DNA of 64,000 bases from contig OY821791.1 in NCBI GenBank assembly GCA_963682175.1, forward strand, positions 21,170,542 through 21,234,541, read 5' to 3'. The stretch is from Triglochin maritima. Its lineage: Eukaryota; Streptophyta; Magnoliopsida; Alismatales; Juncaginaceae. The position numbers and the translations under genes are program-made. Below the pieces are notes generated by a model. It saw only the letters and a program-made list of their open reading frames with translations, was not told the DNA's origin and made no database searches. Positions 20,960-32,294 of the stretch are shown one piece after another (within the stretch, counting starts at the first letter, position 1; every line of letters starts with the position of its first letter).

Positions 20960-22430
20960 TTAAATCCAGCGCTTACCAAACAGCTCCGGATACGACTTCC
21001 GGACTTCCTCTTCAGCCTCCCAAGTAGCCTCTCGCTCAGAGTGATGCTGCCACCTGACCTTAACCATAGGAATGGTCCTCCTCCTGAGTTGGTGCTCCAT
21101 CCGATCCACAATCTCTACCGGTCGGTCTCTCCTCAAGAGACAAATCCTGCTGGATCTCTGGAACCTCAATCTGAATCACATGAGAAGGATCTGATATGTA
21201 CTTCCTCAGCATCGAAACGTGGAAGACGTTATAAAGACCAGAAAACTGTGGCGGCAACGCAATCCGGTAGGCGACCTCTCCAACTCGGTCTAAAATCTCG
21301 AACCACCCAATGTACCTCGGACTGAGCTTCCCCTTCTTCCCGAATCTCATCACCCCACGCGATGGTGAGATCTTCAGAAAGACATGATCGCCAACCTCAA
21401 AAATCAGCACACGCCGACGCCGATCCGTGTAGCTCTTTTGCCAACTCTGAGTTGTCGCTAGCCTCTGTCTGATCACATTAACCTTCTCAGCATACATCTG
21501 TACAATCTCAGGCCCGACTAGCTGTCTCTCGCCTACCTCACTCCAGCACACCGGTGATCTGCAAGGTCTCCCGTACAAAGCCTCGTACGGCGCCATCCCA
21601 ATACTCGCATGGTAGTCGTTGTTGTAGGCGAACTCGATCAACGACAAGTGCTCATCCCAATGCCCTGCCCAATCCAGAGTGCATGCTCTCAACAGGTCCT
21701 CTAACGTCTGAATGGTCCTCTCGGACTGACTGTCTGTCTGCGAATGAAATGTTGTACTGAACTTCAGACGAGTTCCCAGAGCCTGCTGCAAACTACCCCA
21801 GAATCTGGAAGTGAACCTCGGATATCGATCTGAAATGACACTCACTGGCACCCCATGCAGTATGACGATCTCCTCGATATACAATCTCGCAAGACCCTCC
21901 AAAGGTAGAGTAGTCCGGATGGCCAGAAAATGTGCCTATTTGGTCAGTCGATCGATTATAACCCAAATCGCGTTATGAGAGCTCCTCGTCTTCGGCAACC
22001 CGGTGACGAAATTCATCGTCACGTGCTCCCACTTCCACTCTGGTAACTTTATACTCTGTATCGGTCCCGCTGGTCTGTGGTGCTTGATCTTCACCTGCTG
22101 GCAAACCAAGCACCTAGCCACAAAATCAGCCACATCACGCTTCATCCCTCTCCACCAGAAGTTCTGCTGCAGATCCTTATACATCTTCGTACTCCCCGGG
22201 TGAATGGAATATTTGGCTCGGTGTGCCTCCTCCATGATGTCATCTCTCAGCTCAACGACCTTCGACACCCAGATCCGACTCCTGAACCTCAGACCTCCAT
22301 CCACTCCCACAGTGAAGTCTAACCCATACCTGGCAGCTGACTGTAGCAGACTAGTCAAATTCTCATCACTGTGCTGAGACTGCACAACTCGACTGACGGT
22401 CTGCGGCTCCACTCGAAGACCCGCAATCAC
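20960..22430 (-). pseudogene. Chromovirus integrase with chromodomain, copy 1
   Basis: The integrase has an H2C2 zinc-binding region ([10 protein letters not shown] ... CLVCQQ), a catalytic core, and a C-terminal chromodomain ([10 protein letters not shown] ... KVRWQHHSE ... ATWEAEEEV). This copy carries private damage absent from copy 2: the first catalytic Asp is Asn (VTMNFVTG), a TAG follows DRLTK near 21933-21935, and a 4-bp insertion near 21119-21124 shifts the frame just before the chromodomain. Chromodomains of this group recognise histone marks and steer insertion to heterochromatin. Confidence 0.9.
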
Positions 22431-23883
22431 TGCTCCCCCCCGAGCTCTCTGTGAACGGCCTCCACTCTGACAATGTCTCGAGTAGCCTCTTCTCCTGAAT
22501 ACACAAACTCGCAGCTGACACCTCCACTTTCCTGCTCAGCACGTCTGCAACTGAATTCGCCTTCCCCGGATGATAGGAGATGGTGAAATCAAAATCCTTA
22601 ATCAGCTCAAGCCATCTGCGCTGCCACATATTCAGCTCCTTCTGTGAAAACAGGTACTTCAGACTCTGATGGTCAGTGAATACTTCAAACCGCTCTCCAT
22701 ACAAATAGTGACGCCAAATCTTCAGAGCATGAACCACGGCTGCCAACACTAAATCGTGAGTGGGGTAATTCTTCTGATGCACCTTCAGCTGCCTCGAAGC
22801 ATACGCCACTACCTGACCGTGCTGCATCAGTACGCATCCCAAACCAACACCTGAGGCGTCGCTGTAAATCACATAACCTCCGCTACCGCTGGAAAGAGTC
22901 AGTACTGGAGCAGTCGTCAACCGACTCTTCAGTTCCTGAAAACTGTCCTCGCAGTTCTGGGACCAAACAAACTTCACTCCTTTCTTCGTCAGTGCTGTCA
23001 GGGGTGAAGCAAGTCTCGAGAAGTCTTTGATGAACCGACGGTAATAACCCGCCAATCCAACAAAACTCCTAATCTCAGTCACGCTCGTCGGGGCTCTCCA
23101 CTGCGTCACTGCCTCGACCTTCGCTGGATCCACCGATATCCCAGCTCCCAACGCTATATGCCCCAAAAATGCTACATTGTGAAGCCAGAACTCGCACTTC
23201 GAAAACTTGGCATACAGCTGCTGATCTCTCAGAATGCCAAGTACAATCCTCAGATGCTCCCGGTGCTGATCCATATCTGGTGAACAGACTAAGATATCGT
23301 CCACAAAGACAATCACGAACCGATCGAGATACTGACTGAATCTCCTATTCATCAGATCCATAAATGCTGCAGGCGCGTTCGTCAACCCGAACGGCATCAC
23401 CAGAAACTCAAAGTGCCAGTATCTCGTCCGAAAAGCTGTCTTCTGAACATCTGCCTCTCTGATCTTCAACTGATGGTACCCGGATCGCAGATCAATCTTC
23501 GAGAACACCTTCGCTGACTGCAACTGGTCAAACAGGTCCTCGATCCTGGGCAAAGGATACTGATTCCTCACGGTATACTTATTCAGCATCCGGTAATCTA
23601 TACACATCTGCAACGAGCCATCCTTCTTCTTCACAAATAAAATCGACGCACCCCATGGTGAGACACTAGGTCGGATAAACCCAGTATCCATCAGATCCTG
23701 CAACTGCTTCTTCAGCTCCGCCAACTCTGCAGGCGCCATCCTGTACGGAGCCTTCGACTGCGGTGTAGTCCCAGCTACTAGATCAATGCCGAACTCTATC
23801 TCTCTGTGGGGTGGTAGACCGGAGACATCATCAGCAAACACCTCGGGAAAATCCTGAACAATCTCGATGTCCTCCTGCCTCCT
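22431..23883 (-). pseudogene. Chromovirus reverse transcriptase and RNase H, copy 1
   Basis: A 491-codon open stretch at 22366-23841 holds the RT fingers ([10 protein letters not shown]), [12 protein letters not shown], the [12 protein letters not shown] block, the catalytic FVDDILV box near residue 179, and RNase H motifs ([10 protein letters not shown] near 327, [10 protein letters not shown] near 388, then [14 protein letters not shown]). A TAG at 23884-23886 separates it from the protease in the same frame, and a frame change at a run of seven G (minus strand) near 22436 separates it from the integrase. Both lesions are shared with copy 2 and so predate the duplication. Confidence 0.92.
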
Positions 23884-24492
23884 CTACTCCGGATCTGGAA
23901 CTACCAAAGTGGCTACAAAAGCCCTGCAACCCTGCTGAATCAACTTCCAAGCTCTAACTGAAGAAACGATCAACCGACTCCCGCAGTCCTGCAATCCTCT
24001 GATCAGAGGATCAGGCAAATCTCGCCTCGGAATCAAAATCTTCTTATCACGGCACAAAACTCGGACGTCATACTGGGACAACCAATCCATCCCGAGTATA
24101 ACATCGAAGTCCACCATCGGTAGCAAGACTAGGTCAGCCGGAAATTCCTGGCCTTCCGAAGCAATCGTGGCGCCGGGAAGAAATCTCCCCACAGTGCCCA
24201 CCAAACCCAGGGGTGTGCTGACTTCCAAAGTGGCAGTCAACATCGCAGGGGTACGGCCCAACACGCTCGCAAACTGCTCAGAGATGAGCGAGTGTGTGGC
24301 ACCAGAGTCGAACAACACCCTAGCTACCAAATCTGCAACAAGTAGCGTACCTTCCACCACCGTGCTGGCATCTCTAGCCTCCTCCGCCTGGATAGTGAAC
24401 ACGTGACCTGCTCTCTTCCCTTGCTGGGGTGGTGCTACTACTAGATGACTCGGACCAGCTCCACCAGCTGTGGATGATCTCGGTCGAACCAT
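23884..24492 (-). pseudogene. Chromovirus aspartic protease region, copy 1
   Basis: The active-site motif is VLFDSGATHSLIS near residue 59, followed by GMDWLSQYDV. An upstream zinc knuckle (CHGCGLLGHFIRSC) precedes the Met at 24492 in this frame, but a frame break near the gag stop at 24621 separates it from gag. The TAG at its end is in frame with RT. Confidence 0.88.
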
Positions 24493-24620
24493 AGGCCCAC
24501 CCGGCCTACTCGGACAAGAACGAATAAAGTGACCCAGCAGGCCACAACCATGACACGCTCCAGAACGGGGCCCGCAACCGCGTCCCGGATGAACTCCACC
24601 ACACTGCCTGCCTGCCCAGC

Positions 24621-25415
24621 CTACGGTGGTCCACCTCCGTCAACCCGGGGCCTCTTGCCCGAATTCCCTGACAATTGACTCCCCGGACGCACTTCGGTCT
24701 TCACCTGCGACCTCCTAGCCTCCTCGATGTCCTGGCTATACTGATCCATGATGGTCGCAAACTTCACAACGTCTGCTAACTTCTGTGGCATGCTCGTCGT
24801 AACACGGGCCCTGAACTGCGGCCTCAGACCGCGCACAAACCTCTGAGCCCTCTGCTCCTGTGTCACATAAATCTCTGGACAATATCGCTCCAATGCGTGG
24901 AATTTGTTGATGGAGGCAGCCAGAGTCATGTCCCTCTGCTCCAAAGCTAGGAACTCCTCTCTCTTCCTGTCACGGGCGTGCTGCGGAAAATACTGCTGGT
25001 TGAATTCCACCAGGAAATCCTCCCAGCCCAACTCCTCACTATCCTCGAAAACCACAGCAGAAGTGGACCTCCACCAGTTGGTTGCGCCGCCGTCCAACAC
25101 ATAGGTGGCCAGATCCACCTTCCTCTCAGGAGGACACCCAATCGCCCGAAATATCTTCTGGATCTTAAAGACCCAGTCCTCTGCTGCCTCTGGGTCGCCG
25201 CAACCATCGAAGGATGAGGGATGCTGACGCATAAACCGATCAAGCACTGCGCCCGCTCCTCCCTGCTCAGCCTTGGCAGATTGGCGCTCGAGAATCTCGC
25301 CCAGTCTACCCAGCATGTCATGGAGGGTCCTCAACTCCTCTCCCCTTCTCCCCTCATCTGCCTCAATACTGGGGCTACGATCTCGGGGAGGAGGTCTCAC
25401 GCGTCTCGGGTCCAT
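24621..25415 (-). CDS. Chromovirus gag, copy 1
   Basis: This 264-aa gag has a retrotransposon gag core (MRQHPSSFDGCGDP, WVFKIQKIFRAIGC, WEDFLVEFNQQYFP, RFVRGLRPQFR) and a basic C-terminus. It ends at a TAG just before the region that encodes the zinc knuckle in another frame, so the nucleocapsid part is disconnected. The ATG lies about 110 bp from the primer site, as expected. Copy 2 carries the same structure. Confidence 0.88.
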   Translation of the reverse strand: MDPRRVRPPPRDRSPSIEADEGRRGEELRTLHDMLGRLGEILERQSAKAEQGGAGAVLDRFMRQHPSSFDGCGDPEAAEDWVFKIQKIFRAIGCPPERKVDLATYVLDGGATNWWRSTSAVVFEDSEELGWEDFLVEFNQQYFPQHARDRKREEFLALEQRDMTLAASINKFHALERYCPEIYVTQEQRAQRFVRGLRPQFRARVTTSMPQKLADVVKFATIMDQYSQDIEEARRSQVKTEVRPGSQLSGNSGKRPRVDGGGPP

Positions 25416-25511
25416 CTACACAGGAGACACAAAACATGAATCAGAACAATGCATGCATGCTCGACACAACTCTAAGGGTGGTTCCTTTGGACGAAGACAC
25501 TGAAACTGACC

Positions 25512-25523
25512 CCTCTGATACCA
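25512..25523 (-). other. Chromovirus primer-binding site, copy 1
   Basis: The minus strand reads TGGTATCAGAGG, three bases from the LTR: an initiator tRNA-Met type primer site. Confidence 0.88.
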
Positions 25524-25526
25524 AGT

Positions 25527-27194
25527 TGTAACGTCCTCAAACACAGCGGAAAATTTCAAATTTAAATCATACAATCAACGAGGACATTACGAAAAGAAAT
25601 ATACACACCGGTGCACCAACATATAATATATATATGTGAACGAGTTTACAAAAGAATGTGATTACATCAAAAGATCATATACATAAAATATACACAAGTA
25701 ATCACGACCACCTCAAAAGATAAGGAAAGCAGGATCCGGTCTCGAGTGCTCCCTCCGCCGTCACCACCCACCTACCATCGCTCTCGGCCTGAAAGCAGAC
25801 AATAAATGCCTGAGTTTCTAGGAGGAAACCCGGTATGCCAAACCCTAACACATATATGGACAAAATGAAATATGCAAGGAACCATAAATACCACAACTGA
25901 TACACCCGCTAAGTTCCCGGGACCTCTCTCCCGGCCATAGCCAAACAACACGGGTCTCAAGGGTCCTCTCACCCCAACCCACCAACACTCATGCACACAA
26001 GGCACCGCCGGTCCATATCATGGCCAAACAACCCCCTTCTTGCCTCAGTGTAACCGGAGCCACGGTTTTGCATCATTCGCCGGAGCCACGGCTTTGCCTC
26101 AATTGCCGGAGCCACGACGACAGTTATCACAATCCCTCTCCACCTGACACTACTGATCACTATAGGGCCGGCTTGTCCGTCCATCGCCCCAAAAGGGCCG
26201 GTGAACCCGTCGCCTTCTAGCCAATCAATAGCAACACACACACACAAAAACAGTGTAAAACGGTCGAACCAAAACTATCTTCCGGTTGACCGATCCTCAC
26301 CCAGAGAACTGGCCCAACCGAAAAACCCTCCAAACGGTCGACCGGCAAAGGGGTCCTGGTCACCGAAAAGCACCAGTAGAAATCCATTTTCGCAAACCAC
26401 GATAAAACGGTCGAACAACCGAACCCTATCGGTCGACCGAAAACCACCAGCAGGACTCACCAACAGTCCACACTTCACGGTCGACCGAAACCGGACTTCC
26501 GGTCGACCGACCATTAAGTTAACTTAAGTGTCGGTCGGACGATGTCAACGAACGGTCGACCGTTTAGATGGTCAACGCCCCCAACCGACCTACAACAGTA
26601 CTTTCGGTCCACCGGCAAAGGGGTCCCGTTCGACCGAAAATACCCAGGACGTTGTTCCCTTGCTAAAAATGCACAACCGGTCGACCGCCGAATGGGTATC
26701 GTTCGACCGGTGCGAGGAATTCGCCCAACATACAGTATAACCGGTCGACCGAACCCAAAACACCGGTTGACCGATTTTATTGCAGAAACGGCTGTGTAGG
26801 TCCGACGAGCCCAAAACGGCATACCGTCGACCGCTCCCACCCCCACACTAATAATAGGTGAGCGTAAAAGCAAGTTTGAAATACCTTAAGGCTTGAACAA
26901 GCCTTTGAAGAAACAACGGCGAGCTCTTCCTCGCGAAACCTCCCGCGATCGACGATCCTCGCTCCTCCGGCGACTCCAACAGCAACTCTCGTGCTCTCCT
27001 ATCGCCACACCATGCCGACCTTCCACTTGTTGTCTAGAGAGACGAGTCTAGAGAGAGAGAGTGAGTGAGAGAGATGAGATTGTGAGAGAGAGAGAGTAAA
27101 AACCCAAACCTTATATACTTTTCTCCCACTCGATCTCAGCCGTCCATCTCAATCTATCACTAATCCTCCCCTAAACACAATTAAAACATAAGCA
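25527..27194 (-). repeat. Chromovirus 5' LTR, copy 1, truncated at its outer end
   Basis: It matches 18027-19703 and stops at ...ACATAAGCA. The remaining LTR terminus (AGGGTTAGGATCTAACA in the left copy) is missing and the sequence passes into another LTR family. The palindrome array lies at 26261-26840. Confidence 0.88.
26261..26840. repeat. CGGTCGACCG array in chromovirus LTR (copy 1, right)
   Basis: The same array as 18761-19340, with several palindromes degraded by single changes (for example GGTTGACCG). Confidence 0.8.
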
Positions 27195-27505
27195 TCACAA
27201 ATAATATGCATGCATAACAATTGTGAGCTCGACAACCCGCAAGTACCAACCATCAATCAATCATAATCATAATCGTGTGAAAAATAATACGGAATATGAC
27301 ATTCAGCCAATAAGCACAATCAGGAGACATGCATCACAAATAATATGCATGCATAACCATTTGGAACCCCCATTCGGATTCGACCACAACCTGTGCTTCT
27401 GAAATCTATCAATCAGTCAGACGCACACCTGGTAGCTCCACACTAACGACATGTAGCCCTTTCCTCTCTTGGGTGGCTCCACGCGGCCCACTAGGTGACT
27501 CTTTC
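27195..27505 (-). repeat. Filler DNA and fragment of the mini-LTR repeat, copy 1
   Basis: About 26 bp (27195-27220) duplicates a block that occurs again near 27331-27356. From about 27221 the sequence is the mini-LTR of the 47-57 kb array, lacking its first 140 bp. It stops at CTTTC, the insertion target of element B. Confidence 0.75.
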
Positions 27506-28681
27506 TGATGAGAATTAAGTTTATACCGCAAGTGCACGGCGTCTATGAAGACGTGGCAAGTACGGGTCGAACACAAGGAGGGAGATATTTCGTAGTTGAT
27601 GTTGTTTTCGATTAAGAGGAAGAAGGAAGAAGAAATAAGTTGGATTTTTGGTATTTTTGATTTAATTAACTAAACTACGAAACAAAAGCAATTAAAATTA
27701 AAACAAGAACAAAGAAGAGAATTCCGTCGGGTGGAGGTCTAGACTTAGGTTTAGATTGGAGAATGGAGAAACTTGAAATAAATCATGTTAGTTATGAAGC
27801 ATTACAAGATAAATGATTTAACATAAACTCAAGTAATCAAAATATACTAATCACGAACTTAAAACAATAACATGCATTCATCTTCTCTACCCCTAATTCC
27901 ATCACCTCCACCCTTTGGAAAGAGTTAGAAACTCATGGAGGGAGGAAGAAGAAGGGATCCTAGAGACATTAAAATAAAATAAAAACAAAACAAAATAAAA
28001 CAGAATTTTATTACTAATGATCCAAGACCAAAGGTTCAAAGATGTGTTACATTCGTCCTACAGGGCTATTTATAGCCGATACAGGGGATACCAATACATA
28101 AAAGGATAGTACACGCGTCAACCCAACACTGGACAAAATTGGAGCACACAGATCCTCACTGGTGCGGCGAAATCGCCGCACAATGCATGGGAGATGCGGC
28201 GGAATCGCCGCCCAAGTCAAGGATTTCGCGCCCGGATTTCTGTGGTGCGTTTATGGCATGATTTGATCTTTATTTGCGCGTCTGGATGGATTCTTTCCAT
28301 TCTTTTAAACTCCGGATTAATTCCTTCCATTGTTGGAGATTTATATTTGACTTTTCTTTTGACTTTTCCAACAAAATAACTTGATCCTTTTCTTTTGCAA
28401 TCAGGTCCTTGGTATTTTGCAATTAAGCCCTTGACCTTTTTGTAATTAGCTCCTTGAATGCTTTTATGCTTGGACGCATTTCCATTTGAAACCCGATAAT
28501 CTTGAATTCGGTCTTTATGATAGAAATGAATCTTTTGCACACGTTTATGCTCGGAATGTGGGTAATTTGCATCCAGGTCCCTGTATTCTGTAAATACGAC
28601 TAAACACATACCTTAATAGCATTTATTGATATAAAAGTAATCTAAATGAAAGACATATGATGCAATGTATGCAATGCATCA
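27506..28681 (-). repeat. Athila-like 3' LTR of element B (1176 bp)
   Basis: On the plus strand it starts TGATGAGAATTAAG and ends GCAATGCATCA. The TATA box is at 28067-28074 (minus) and the paired palindromes at 28162-28211. CTTTC precedes it. Confidence 0.92.
28162..28211. repeat. Paired GCGGCG...CGCCGC palindromes, LTR of B
   Basis: GTGCGGCGAAATCGCCGCAC and GCGGCGGAATCGCCGC lie 34 bp apart, upstream of the TATA box in the minus direction. Confidence 0.75.
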
Positions 28682-28697
28682 AATACCCCCACACCTA
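28682..28697 (-). other. Polypurine tract of element B
   Basis: The minus strand reads AGGTGTGGGGGTATT directly before the LTR start TGATGC. Confidence 0.7.
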
Positions 28698-29810
28698 GAT
28701 TTTGCTAGTCCCTAGCAAAACAAAATATAAGAAAATGAAAACAGGGAAATCCTAACTCACTTTCGTAGGAATCACGGTTGCACTTAGCATGTGCAACAAG
28801 CCTTTAAACCTCTTTGTTTCCAAGGAGGAGGAGTGTTGTCTCCTGAGGGTTTTCAGCGGATATACCCACAAAATCCTAAATCAACATTTCATTAATAGTT
28901 CTCAATATCCCTACCTCAACCTTATACATCTTACTGAGAATTCTTGCGTGCTCATTATACAATTCTAACTCATTAAAAATATGACTTGGTCTTTGTTCCT
29001 CCAACATTCGCACCACTAACCCCTCTACACATGTTATCACATAAATTATTTTCCACGCCTCCTCTGGTGGTGAAGTATCATTTGGATCAACCATGGCATG
29101 GATCATTCTTTTAGCTTTGGGCCTTGAGTATTATTATTATTATTTTTTTTATTTATTTTTTTTTTCGTGATTCAACACATTTGCTTTTTGACACTTTTAC
29201 CCTTTTGCATTCGTGTAGCGAGTTTGGTCGATAATCCCGAGCTGGTAGACTCAAGTTACCGGGTTTCAAGATACCCCTACGGACCAGTGACTCAAAGGCT
29301 TGGGCTTTTGTAATCATTTTGCAAAATGTGCTTTCCTCACTTTATTCCTTTATTTTTACTTTTATTTTCCTCAAGGCTTAATTGCTATTAGAAGTCCACA
29401 CTTCCCGGTATATTTTCCTCAACCTCTGCTTTTTATCAACCACTTCAAAGATTTGATTCATCCAATTTAAGTGCATACATGTCTTACAAGGGTCATGGGT
29501 TATTTCTTTGGAACTTAGATTTATGTCATAATTTCTATAAGCAGAACTATATAATAAGGAACAAAAACTTAATGCAATTTGTACACGGGTTTTGGCAGTT
29601 CAATCTTAAGCTATGTCATAGAATATTGAATTTTTTTTTTTTTTTTTTAAACTAAAGACGAACAGAAAATCAAATAGATAGATATGTACATTTATAAACA
29701 CCCCCCCCCCCACACCTAAATCATGCATTGTCCTCAATGTATGCATAGATAAAATAAATGCACTTATTACCTGAGTCGGCTTGCGGTAGAGGGGTTGAGT
29801 TTGCTCAAAG
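28698..29810 (-). other. Region between gag-protease and 3' LTR in element B
   Basis: It has no pol. It holds a 76-codon open frame (28876-29106, minus, starting MIHAMVDPNDTS) that recurs in element C with one residue changed, and a second GGTGTGGGGGG tract at 29699-29714 preceded on the minus strand by the Athila-type TTGAGGACAATGCATGATTT. The small frame matches no family I know. Confidence 0.5.
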
Positions 29811-32294
29811 TCAACCATAATCAGAACTGGATTGAATGACACCATGTTGGTGCATGTATCCAGTTGAATTGTTCCCCATGTTGACTTGAGGAAAAGATTC
29901 CACTCTTCTCACTTGAATTGGTTCGCTTGTTTGCTCGAGTGATGGTGGTTGGGTAAATGAATTACTCCCTTTTTTCTTGCTTCCTTTTTGCTTATGTGAT
30001 GATTTATTTGATTCAGAATTCTGATAAATACGTGCTCTCATCACAACATCACTTGGGTTGCATATTAGTTCTGGCTCATTATCAATATGGAAGATATTAA
30101 ATTCTGCTTTTAAGTTCCCGAAAGATAATTGCATGAGCCCATTTCGACAGTTTATTAATGCTTCCGAAGTGGCTAAAAAGGGTCTACCTAGAATTACAGG
30201 GATTTGTCGATTAGGATTTACAACAGGTTCAGTATCAAGTACGACAAAATCCACTGGATAAATGAAGTCACCAACCTTAATCAAAACGTCCTCTACTATA
30301 CCTCTCGGTTTCTTAACAGAACAATCAGCGAATTGGAGGGTTGTCCTAGAGGGTTTCAGCGGACCAAGGTTGAGTTGCTCGTAGACAGAAAATGGGAGCA
30401 AGTCAACGCTTGCACCAAGGTCTAGAAGGGCTTTATTGATAAACGTATCTCCTATTGAACATGAAATTGTGGGACACCCCGGGTCCTTATATTTTATAGG
30501 AGATGTGTTGGAAAGAATTGAGCATATGTTTGCAGTTAAGAATGCCTTCTTTGGTACATTCGTTTTTCTCTTTTTAGTGCACAAATCTTTCAAGAATTTA
30601 GCATAAGCAGGTATTTGTTGAATCATATCTAAGAGTGGAATATTCACCTTAACTTGCTTAAATACTTCTAAGATTTTCTCTATTTGTGCACTTGAGCTCT
30701 TCTTGAGTCTATTGGGAAATGGGGCTTTAGGAACATAGACTCGCTCAGGTTCAGGTTGTGTAGGTGGGTTGGGCTTTTCAATTTGGACGTCGGGTTCAAT
30801 GGTCAAGTCATATGTGGGTGCTTGATGGCTAGATTGATTAGTCATTCTAGGGTTTACCACATTATTGTCAATTTGTCTTCCGGACCGTAATGATACTACA
30901 GCATTGATTTGTTGGAACGGTCCTTCCTCATTAACCATTTGAACCGGTCTAGGGTTGTTATTTCCTGAAGGTGGTTGATAAGATTGATATTGATTATTAG
31001 TTCTGGGGTTCACCTCAGGTTGACTTGGAAATTGGCCCTTTTCTCTTTCACCTATTATCTGTGCTAATTGGCTGACCTGTGTCTCTAGCCTTTGGAATGA
31101 TTGGTTGGTTGTTTGTATAAAAGTTGTCATTAAATTTTCTAATTTTGTCAACCTAACCTCATGATTTCCATTATTACCCCCAGATGATGTATTATTTTGG
31201 TTATATGGGGTTGGTTGTTGTCTAGGGGGTTGTCCTTGTTGGGTCCACGAAAAATTGGGATGATTACGCCAACCTGGGTTATAGGTTGATGCGTAAGGAT
31301 CATTTCTAGAATTGTTAAATGTGGCATTAACATGTTCCAGGTTCACACAGTCCTCCATTAAATGACCAGTCTGACCACATCTAGAGCAGGGGATAGACAA
31401 GGGTTGATTCATTCGGGGTTGATTTTGTAGCTCTAGACTTTCCATTCTACGCATTAGGGTAGCTAGTTTTGCCTCAGCTGCTATGTTGGAGTCTATAGCT
31501 AAGACACTCGCTATTCTAGATCCAATACTCGGGTTGATGGGTGTTCTAGCATTGTCCCATTGCATACTATTTTCAGCTAAATCCTCAAGAAAAGTCCAGG
31601 CATCATTTTCATTTTTGGACATAAAGTTCCCTTGGCTCACAGATTCTAGCATAACCCTAGATGTGGGTGTCAATCCCTCATAAATAATTTGGCATAATTG
31701 CCACTTCGGAATTCCGTGATGAGGGCATTGGGTCAAGACACTCTTAAATCTCTCAAGATAGGAATAGAACGGCTCACTCTCAGACTGAACGAATGCAACA
31801 ATTTCATTCCTAATCTTCATAGTCTTATGGTTGGGGAAATATTTTTTTAGGAAAACTTGAACAAATTCGGCCCAACTTCTAATAGATCTTTCGGCTAGAC
31901 TATATAGCCATTTCTTAGCGTCGTCCTTCAGTGCTAGAGGCACGAATTTCAGACGCACTGCCTCTTCAGGGATATGCTGGTATTGCATAAGAGAGCAGAT
32001 TTCTTCAAATTCTCTAAGGAAGAGATATGGGTCTTCCCTAGAGGTGAACTTAGGCAGCATACTCATGTATTGTGCCTTAAGTTCGAAGTCGCGACCCGGT
32101 ATGGTGGGCATGACAATGCACGATGGCTGAGCAGCCATCGTTGGGTAGCACCGATCCCTCAGAGTTATAGGTTGTGCAACAGGCGGGTCCACTACGTTCT
32201 CACCCATTGGATCCGGGTGAGGTGGTGCAACAGATGGGTTGGGGTTAAGTTCTAGACTGGAATCCAGATGAACTCGTGAGAGTCGATTACTCAA
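29811..32294 (-). CDS. Athila-like gag-protease polyprotein (827 aa), intact
   Basis: The capsid-like domain covers about residues 75-250 (YLFLREFEEICSLM, KKWLYSLAERSI, FLKKYFPNHKT, LTQCPHHGIP). A CCHC zinc knuckle is at C303, C306, H311, C316 (CSRCGQTGHLMEDC). It is followed by YNPGWRNHPNFSW, a coiled-coil-like stretch (residues 382-420) and a retroviral-type protease with DLGAS at 625-629, the usual Athila variant of DTG. The frame is open end to end. The protein would assemble particles and process itself; RT and integrase would have to come from another element. Confidence 0.9.
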   Translation of the reverse strand: MSNRLSRVHLDSSLELNPNPSVAPPHPDPMGENVVDPPVAQPITLRDRCYPTMAAQPSCIVMPTIPGRDFELKAQYMSMLPKFTSREDPYLFLREFEEICSLMQYQHIPEEAVRLKFVPLALKDDAKKWLYSLAERSIRSWAEFVQVFLKKYFPNHKTMKIRNEIVAFVQSESEPFYSYLERFKSVLTQCPHHGIPKWQLCQIIYEGLTPTSRVMLESVSQGNFMSKNENDAWTFLEDLAENSMQWDNARTPINPSIGSRIASVLAIDSNIAAEAKLATLMRRMESLELQNQPRMNQPLSIPCSRCGQTGHLMEDCVNLEHVNATFNNSRNDPYASTYNPGWRNHPNFSWTQQGQPPRQQPTPYNQNNTSSGGNNGNHEVRLTKLENLMTTFIQTTNQSFQRLETQVSQLAQIIGEREKGQFPSQPEVNPRTNNQYQSYQPPSGNNNPRPVQMVNEEGPFQQINAVVSLRSGRQIDNNVVNPRMTNQSSHQAPTYDLTIEPDVQIEKPNPPTQPEPERVYVPKAPFPNRLKKSSSAQIEKILEVFKQVKVNIPLLDMIQQIPAYAKFLKDLCTKKRKTNVPKKAFLTANICSILSNTSPIKYKDPGCPTISCSIGDTFINKALLDLGASVDLLPFSVYEQLNLGPLKPSRTTLQFADCSVKKPRGIVEDVLIKVGDFIYPVDFVVLDTEPVVNPNRQIPVILGRPFLATSEALINCRNGLMQLSFGNLKAEFNIFHIDNEPELICNPSDVVMRARIYQNSESNKSSHKQKGSKKKGSNSFTQPPSLEQTSEPIQVRRVESFPQVNMGNNSTGYMHQHGVIQSSSDYG

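Larger units (their letters stand above)
18027..27194 (-). mobile_element. Chromodomain Gypsy retrotransposon (Tekay/Del-like), copy 1
   Basis: A minus-strand element with gag, protease, RT-RNase H, integrase and chromodomain in Gypsy order. It has a 3' LTR on the left (18027-19715 plus 20921-20925), a 5' LTR on the right (25527-27194, truncated) and an initiator tRNA-Met primer site. A solo LTR (19716-20915) interrupts its 3' LTR. The right LTR lacks its terminal bases and joins a different repeat through filler DNA, so no target duplication is visible. The left flank is GA satellite. Internal stops and frame breaks disable it. Confidence 0.9.

Noticed and set aside
21554..21760. Plus-strand frames opposite the chromovirus integrase and RT
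   Set aside because: Shadows of the minus-strand coding sequence without any domain of their own.
18027..27194. A target-site duplication for the chromovirus
   Set aside because: Flanks are GAATG on the left and TCACA on the right; the right LTR end is missing, so none can be assigned.
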